Source: an uncultured Bacteroidota bacterium
GTDB taxonomy: Bacteria; Bacteroidota; Bacteroidia; Chitinophagales; Chitinophagaceae
Assembly (NCBI GenBank): GCA_903879995.1
Contig: CAIRNW010000264.1
Location: forward strand, 1 to 9,644
DNA length: 9,644 nucleotides
Direction of reading: 5' to 3'
Part shown: in pieces, positions 5,894-9,644 of the stretch
Numbering within the stretch: position 1 is the stretch's first letter
Layout of the letters: each line of letters starts with the position of its first letter
Notes under the pieces: generated by a model
What the model saw: only the letters and a program-made list of their open reading frames with translations
Database searches by the model: none
What the model was told of the DNA's origin: nothing
Program-made: the position numbers and the translations under genes

Positions 5894-5919
5894 CGCCTGC
5901 TCCCCAGCGGTCCTGATCC

Positions 5920-7419
5920 ATGAAAATAAAGTCACTTTTCGCTAAGCCCTTTGCAGCCTTTGTCCACCGGACTATTCGTAAGGAAATGCACAGCGCATTG
6001 AATGATCAGGAGCGAATTTTACATCAGTTGCTGATTGTAGGGAAGAAAACACAATTTGGTAAGTCTGTTAACTTGACAGATGTAAATGATTATCAATCAT
6101 TTAAAGAATCAGTTCCTTTGCAGGATTATGAGGGGCTAAGGCCTTGGATCGAAAAGGTTAAACAGGGAGGACAGAACATTTTGTGGAAGGGGCAACCTAT
6201 TTATTTTGCAAAAACTTCGGGAACTACCAGTGGTATTAAATATATACCAATAACCAAGGAGTCTATCCCCAACCACATCAATACAGCCAGAAACGCCCTT
6301 CTTTGTTATATGGCGGAGAGCGGCAACACTCGATTTGCGGACGGAAAGTTGATCTTCTTATCCGGATCGCCGGTGCTGGAAAGAGTGGGGGGTATCCCAA
6401 CGGGGCGATTGAGTGGGATTGTGAACCATCATGTTCCTAGTTATTTACGTTCTAACCAGCTGCCCTCCTTTGAGACCAACTGTATCGAGGAATGGGAACT
6501 CAAACTCTCTAAAATTGTCGAGGAAACTTATCAGGAGAATATGACTTTGATAAGCGGTATTCCACCTTGGATGCAAATGTATTTCGATGCATTAATTGCA
6601 AAAAGTGGTAAACCAGTGGGTGAACTCTTTCCCAACTTCAGCGTAATGGTGCAGGGTGGCGTCAATTTTGAACCTTATCGAACAAAGTTGATGGAGAGTA
6701 TAGGAAGAAAGGTAGATACCATTGAGTTGTTTCCTGCCAGCGAGGGATTTTTTGCTTTTCAGGATACACTGGATCAGCAAGGATTGTTGTTAAATACAAA
6801 TAGTGGAATATTTTTTGAGTTCGTTCCAGCTGCTGAGGTGGGAAAGCCTAACCCCAAAAGACTTTCTTTATCAGCAGTAAAACTGGGTGAAAATTATTCG
6901 CTCATCATCAATAGTAATGCAGGTTTATGGGGCTATGAAATTGGAGATGTAGTTCGTTTTGTTTCCTTGGATCCCTACCGTATAATAGTTGTGGGACGAA
7001 CCAAGCATTTTATTTCAGCTTTTGGGGAACATGTTATAGGGGAGGAGGTGGAGTATAGTCTTCAGAAAGCTTGCCAGGAATTCTCCGTTTCAGTAACGGA
7101 GTTTACAGTGGCTCCTCGTGTAAGTAAAGACCAGGAAAGATCTTGTCATGAGTGGTTTATTGAATTTGATCAAGTACCTGCGGACTTACCTGCTTTTGCT
7201 CGTTGTTTGGATCAGCATTTGCAGCAAAAGAATGTCTACTATAAAGATTTGATTACCGGTTCAATTTTAAGTCCACTCCAAATTCAAGTTGTATCCAAAG
7301 GGGGCTTTATCAATTATATGCGCTCCATCGGTAAATTAGGAGGGCAAAACAAAGTGCCTAGATTAAGTAACGACCGCGTTATTGCTGATGTATTAATTTC
7401 GTACACTTCTATCAACTGA
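5920..7419 (+). CDS. GH3-family acyl-adenylating enzyme, substrate unknown
   Basis: A 499-residue protein of the GH3 family (named after plant auxin-responsive genes), part of the ANL adenylating superfamily. Plant members conjugate acids such as indole-acetate or jasmonate to amino acids through an acyl-adenylate; the substrates of Bacteroidetes members are not known to me. Visible motifs: the ATP phosphate-binding loop KTSGTTSGIKYIPIT (98-112), ELFPASEG (269-276) matching the A5 adenine/magnesium motif, GYEIGDVVRF (338-347) with the ribose-binding aspartate D343, the hinge GRTKHFISAFGEHV (359-372), and a C-terminal lysine in QNKVPR (K478) that may serve in adenylation. All key motifs look intact, so an active enzyme is expected. 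No signal peptide, so cytosolic. It is the first gene of a + strand block, 8 bases before dxr, under its own -7 box. The name should not be read as evidence of auxin biology. Confidence 0.9.
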   Translation: MKIKSLFAKPFAAFVHRTIRKEMHSALNDQERILHQLLIVGKKTQFGKSVNLTDVNDYQSFKESVPLQDYEGLRPWIEKVKQGGQNILWKGQPIYFAKTSGTTSGIKYIPITKESIPNHINTARNALLCYMAESGNTRFADGKLIFLSGSPVLERVGGIPTGRLSGIVNHHVPSYLRSNQLPSFETNCIEEWELKLSKIVEETYQENMTLISGIPPWMQMYFDALIAKSGKPVGELFPNFSVMVQGGVNFEPYRTKLMESIGRKVDTIELFPASEGFFAFQDTLDQQGLLLNTNSGIFFEFVPAAEVGKPNPKRLSLSAVKLGENYSLIINSNAGLWGYEIGDVVRFVSLDPYRIIVVGRTKHFISAFGEHVIGEEVEYSLQKACQEFSVSVTEFTVAPRVSKDQERSCHEWFIEFDQVPADLPAFARCLDQHLQQKNVYYKDLITGSILSPLQIQVVSKGGFINYMRSIGKLGGQNKVPRLSNDRVIADVLISYTSIN

Positions 7420-7427
7420 TATTTTAC

Positions 7428-8597
7428 ATGCATTCATCTTCCTCGCAAAAGCGTATTGCAATTTTTGGTTCAACGGGTTCCATAGGTACACAGGCACTCG
7501 ATGTAATTGCTGCAAATCCAACTTTATTTTCAGCAGAGGTCCTCACGGCACAGCAAAATGAACAATTACTCATTGAACAAGCTAGACAATTTAGACCCAA
7601 TATTGTAGTGATTGGTGATCAAAAGAAGTATACAGCAGTAAAAGAAGCGTTAGATCCATTGGGTATTAAAGTTTTTGCAGGAGAAAAAGCCTTGGAAGAA
7701 GTGGCCGCACTTGATTGTTATGATCAAATGTTGGCCGCCATAGTGGGATACGCAGGTTTACGACCCACTCTCGCGGCTATACGCAATGGAAAAAGTATTG
7801 CGCTGGCAAATAAAGAAACTTTAGTGGTTGCCGGGGATATTGTCATGCGCACTGCATTTGAAAATAAAGTTCCCGTTATTCCAGTGGACTCAGAGCATTC
7901 AGCAATTTTTCAGTGTTTGGTGGGAGAAGTGCATAATAAAATTGAAAAGGTAATTCTAACCGCCTCCGGAGGACCTTTTTTGGGAAAGAAAACAAATTAC
8001 CTGGTCAATGTTAAGCGTGAACATGCTTTGCAGCATCCCAATTGGTCCATGGGTGCAAAAATTACCATTGATTCAGCAACGTTAATGAACAAGGGCCTGG
8101 AAATGATCGAGGCACGTTGGCTCTTTAATTTAAAGCCTAATGAAATTCAGGTTGTCATTCATCCTCAGAGTATCATACATAGCATGGTACAGTTTCAGGA
8201 TGGAAGTATTAAAGCGCAAATGGGCTTGCCTGATATGAAGTTGCCGATACAATATGCTATGGCTTTTCCTCAGCGGATTGCCAATCAGTTCCCTCGTTAT
8301 GATTTTCGATCCGTTCGCAATTTAACTTTTGAAGATCCGGATGTTAAAACTTTCAGAAATCTGGCCTTGGCTATGGAAGCGCTGGAAAAGGGTGGAAACC
8401 TTGCTTGTGTGATGAATGCTGCCAATGAAATTGTGGTCTATTCGTTTTTGAGAAACCGCATTAACTTCTTGGACATGACTACTATTATTGAAAAGACCAT
8501 GCAGCACGTGCCCTTTATTCAACATCCTACCTTGGAGGATTATTTTGAAAGCGATGCTGCTGCGCGTAACTTTGCTGCTGATCAAATAAATCTATAA
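7428..8597 (+). CDS. dxr: 1-deoxy-D-xylulose 5-phosphate reductoisomerase
   Basis: A 389-residue cytosolic enzyme of the MEP pathway, converting DXP to 2-C-methyl-D-erythritol 4-phosphate with NADPH and a divalent metal; the target of fosmidomycin. The NADPH-binding loop is GSTGSIGTQALDV (14-26). LANKETLVVAG (126-136) is the family's conserved segment. Metal ligands are D154 and E156 in VDSEHSAIFQ and E225 in NKGLEMIEARW. The flexible substrate loop SGGPF (180-184) and HPNWSMG (203-209, with the loop tryptophan W206) are present, as is the C-terminal segment with MNAANE. Length is typical and all active-site residues look intact. The ATG lies 8 bases after the GH3 stop, and rseP follows after 32 bases; dxr next to the rseP site-2 protease gene is a common bacterial arrangement. 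Identification is secure. Confidence 0.98.
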   Translation: MHSSSSQKRIAIFGSTGSIGTQALDVIAANPTLFSAEVLTAQQNEQLLIEQARQFRPNIVVIGDQKKYTAVKEALDPLGIKVFAGEKALEEVAALDCYDQMLAAIVGYAGLRPTLAAIRNGKSIALANKETLVVAGDIVMRTAFENKVPVIPVDSEHSAIFQCLVGEVHNKIEKVILTASGGPFLGKKTNYLVNVKREHALQHPNWSMGAKITIDSATLMNKGLEMIEARWLFNLKPNEIQVVIHPQSIIHSMVQFQDGSIKAQMGLPDMKLPIQYAMAFPQRIANQFPRYDFRSVRNLTFEDPDVKTFRNLALAMEALEKGGNLACVMNAANEIVVYSFLRNRINFLDMTTIIEKTMQHVPFIQHPTLEDYFESDAAARNFAADQINL

Positions 8598-8619
8598 CTG
8601 ATTTTTCGATAGGTCAGTT
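8596..8619 (+). other. Small hairpin between dxr and rseP
   Basis: AACTGA (8596-8601, overlapping the dxr stop) and TCAGTT (8614-8619) are reverse complements; two G-U pairs and one A-U pair can extend the stem to about 9, leaving a TTCGAT loop. A short T run then A run follows. It is too weak for a confident terminator and sits inside a probable operon, so at most it would partly attenuate transcription or protect an RNA end. Confidence 0.3.
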
Positions 8620-8629
8620 TTAAAACCTT

Positions 8630-9644
8630 ATGATACTTCTTGCAATTGATTGGTCCGCAGTAGGCCTTCAGGCTGCTCAGCTTTTACTCTCGCTATCTAT
8701 TTTAGTTATCCTGCATGAGTTTGGTCATTTCATAACCGCTCGTTGGTTTGGCTGTAGGGTAGAGAAGTTTTATCTTTTTTTTGATCCCTGGTTTTCTTTA
8801 TTCAAAAAGAAGAAAGGAGAAACTGAATATGGGGTAGGATGGCTTCCATTAGGAGGCTATGTCAAGATTGCGGGCATGATTGATGAAAGCATGGATAAGG
8901 AGGCGCTTAGTAAACCTGCTCAGCCTTGGGAATTCAGAAGTAAACCAGCTTGGCAACGACTCATTATTATGGTTGGGGGAGTTGTGATGAATGTGTTGGT
9001 TGCTTTTGTGATTTATGCCTTTGTCCTAATGAACTGGGGTGATAAAAAGATTCCCACTTCCTCCATGAAATATGGAGTGCATGTGGTGGATAGTACGCTA
9101 TATAAAATGGGTATTCGAAATGGCGACCGGATTCTCACAATTGATAACCAGCCCGTGAATGATTTTGAAAAATTGCGTCGAAAATTAATTCTCGGTGAAC
9201 AAGTACAATTACAGCGTGGTGAAGAGTTAATCACTATTAAGCTGGATAAGGATCTAATTGGGCAATTAGTTGAAAACAGAAATAAAGATCGTAGAGGATT
9301 TTTGGAAGCGCGTAGACCCGCTATTGTTTATTTTGTGCCAGATACTGGTGCAGCATATAAGGCTGGTTTAAGACCTGGCGATAAAATGTTGGCCATTGAA
9401 AATAATCGCTTTGAGTTTTATGATCAACTTCAGGAGCAGTTACCCCTATATAAGGGCGATACCATTAACTTAATGGTGCAAAGAAATGATCAGGAAGTAG
9501 CATTGCAATTGCCAATCAACGAGGAAGGAAAAATTGGTTTTCTTGCTTACGGGTATAATTATCAGCAAATGGACAGTTTAGGTTGGATAAAGTTGGAAGT
9601 AAACCGGCTTCCCTTTTTTGCGGCTATACCCGGTGGAATCAAAA
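8630..9644 (+). CDS. rseP: RseP-type site-2 intramembrane metalloprotease, 3'-truncated
   Basis: Inner-membrane zinc protease of the S2P (M50) family; in E. coli it cuts the anti-sigma factor RseA after a first cut by DegS. From ATG 8630 the frame is open to the window end, giving 338 residues of the usual ~440. Visible: a first membrane segment with the zinc motif HEFGH (29-33), a lysine-rich stretch KKKKGETEYG (59-68), the conserved GWLPLGGYVKIAGM (70-83), a second membrane segment (~111-134) with GGVVMN, and two PDZ domains with LYKMGIRNGDRILTID (157-172) and AYKAGLRPGDKMLAIE (242-257). The third zinc ligand, in the LDG motif, and the last membrane segments lie beyond the window. The lysine insert between HEFGH and GWLPLGG is, from memory, usual in Bacteroidetes RseP. 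It is probably the third gene of an operon after dxr, and its local substrate is unknown. Confidence 0.95.
   Translation, partial: MILLAIDWSAVGLQAAQLLLSLSILVILHEFGHFITARWFGCRVEKFYLFFDPWFSLFKKKKGETEYGVGWLPLGGYVKIAGMIDESMDKEALSKPAQPWEFRSKPAWQRLIIMVGGVVMNVLVAFVIYAFVLMNWGDKKIPTSSMKYGVHVVDSTLYKMGIRNGDRILTIDNQPVNDFEKLRRKLILGEQVQLQRGEELITIKLDKDLIGQLVENRNKDRRGFLEARRPAIVYFVPDTGAAYKAGLRPGDKMLAIENNRFEFYDQLQEQLPLYKGDTINLMVQRNDQEVALQLPINEEGKIGFLAYGYNYQQMDSLGWIKLEVNRLPFFAAIPGGIK

Noticed and set aside
9013..9234. Minus-strand ORF of 73 residues, cysteine- and arginine-rich
   Set aside because: It lies antisense to the first PDZ domain of rseP, which is conserved in the opposite frame.

Overview
The window reads as a chromosomal stretch of a Bacteroidetes (Bacteroidota) bacterium, probably close to Chitinophagaceae/Sphingobacteriia; the family-level placement is inference. 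The evidence is a moderate-to-low GC content, start codons without Shine-Dalgarno sequences, promoters matching the Bacteroidetes form (TTG, about 19-20 bases, TAnnTTTG), and several proteins with typical Bacteroidetes versions: a PafA-type alkaline phosphatase, a bacterial GH3-family protein, and an RseP carrying a lysine-rich insert after its HExxH motif. I see no mobile element, CRISPR array, tRNA or rRNA. The region looks like housekeeping DNA with a few unusual details.

Layout. At the left edge is tpiA on the + strand, missing its first roughly 18-20 codons. It converges with a minus-strand block which, in its direction of transcription, is polX, a small secreted protein of unknown function, a DUF4440/SnoaL-like lipoprotein, and a PafA-type alkaline phosphatase. 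Upstream of polX, also on the minus strand, lie rplU and rpmA (ribosomal proteins L21 and L27), then a 28-residue lysine/alanine repeat protein followed by a strong hairpin. Between rplU and the right-hand block is a 155-base divergent region with a good Bacteroidetes promoter for rplU and a probable one for the + strand. The + strand block is a GH3-family adenylating enzyme, dxr (MEP isoprenoid pathway) and rseP (site-2 protease), the last cut by the window edge.

How the genes relate. tpiA (triose phosphates) and dxr (isoprenoid precursors) are central metabolism; rplU/rpmA belong to the large ribosomal subunit; rseP is intramembrane proteolysis. The polX block mixes DNA repair with exported proteins and its gene order looks incidental.

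The points most worth attention are: (1) the tiny histone-H1-tail-like KKKAA-repeat protein with its own candidate promoter, palindrome and terminator; (2) PolX with an intact PHP phosphoesterase site but all three polymerase carboxylates apparently replaced; (3) a hairpin that pairs fully only as minus-strand RNA; (4) a GH3 enzyme of unknown substrate in an apparent operon with dxr and rseP. I did not find a convincing new multi-gene system.
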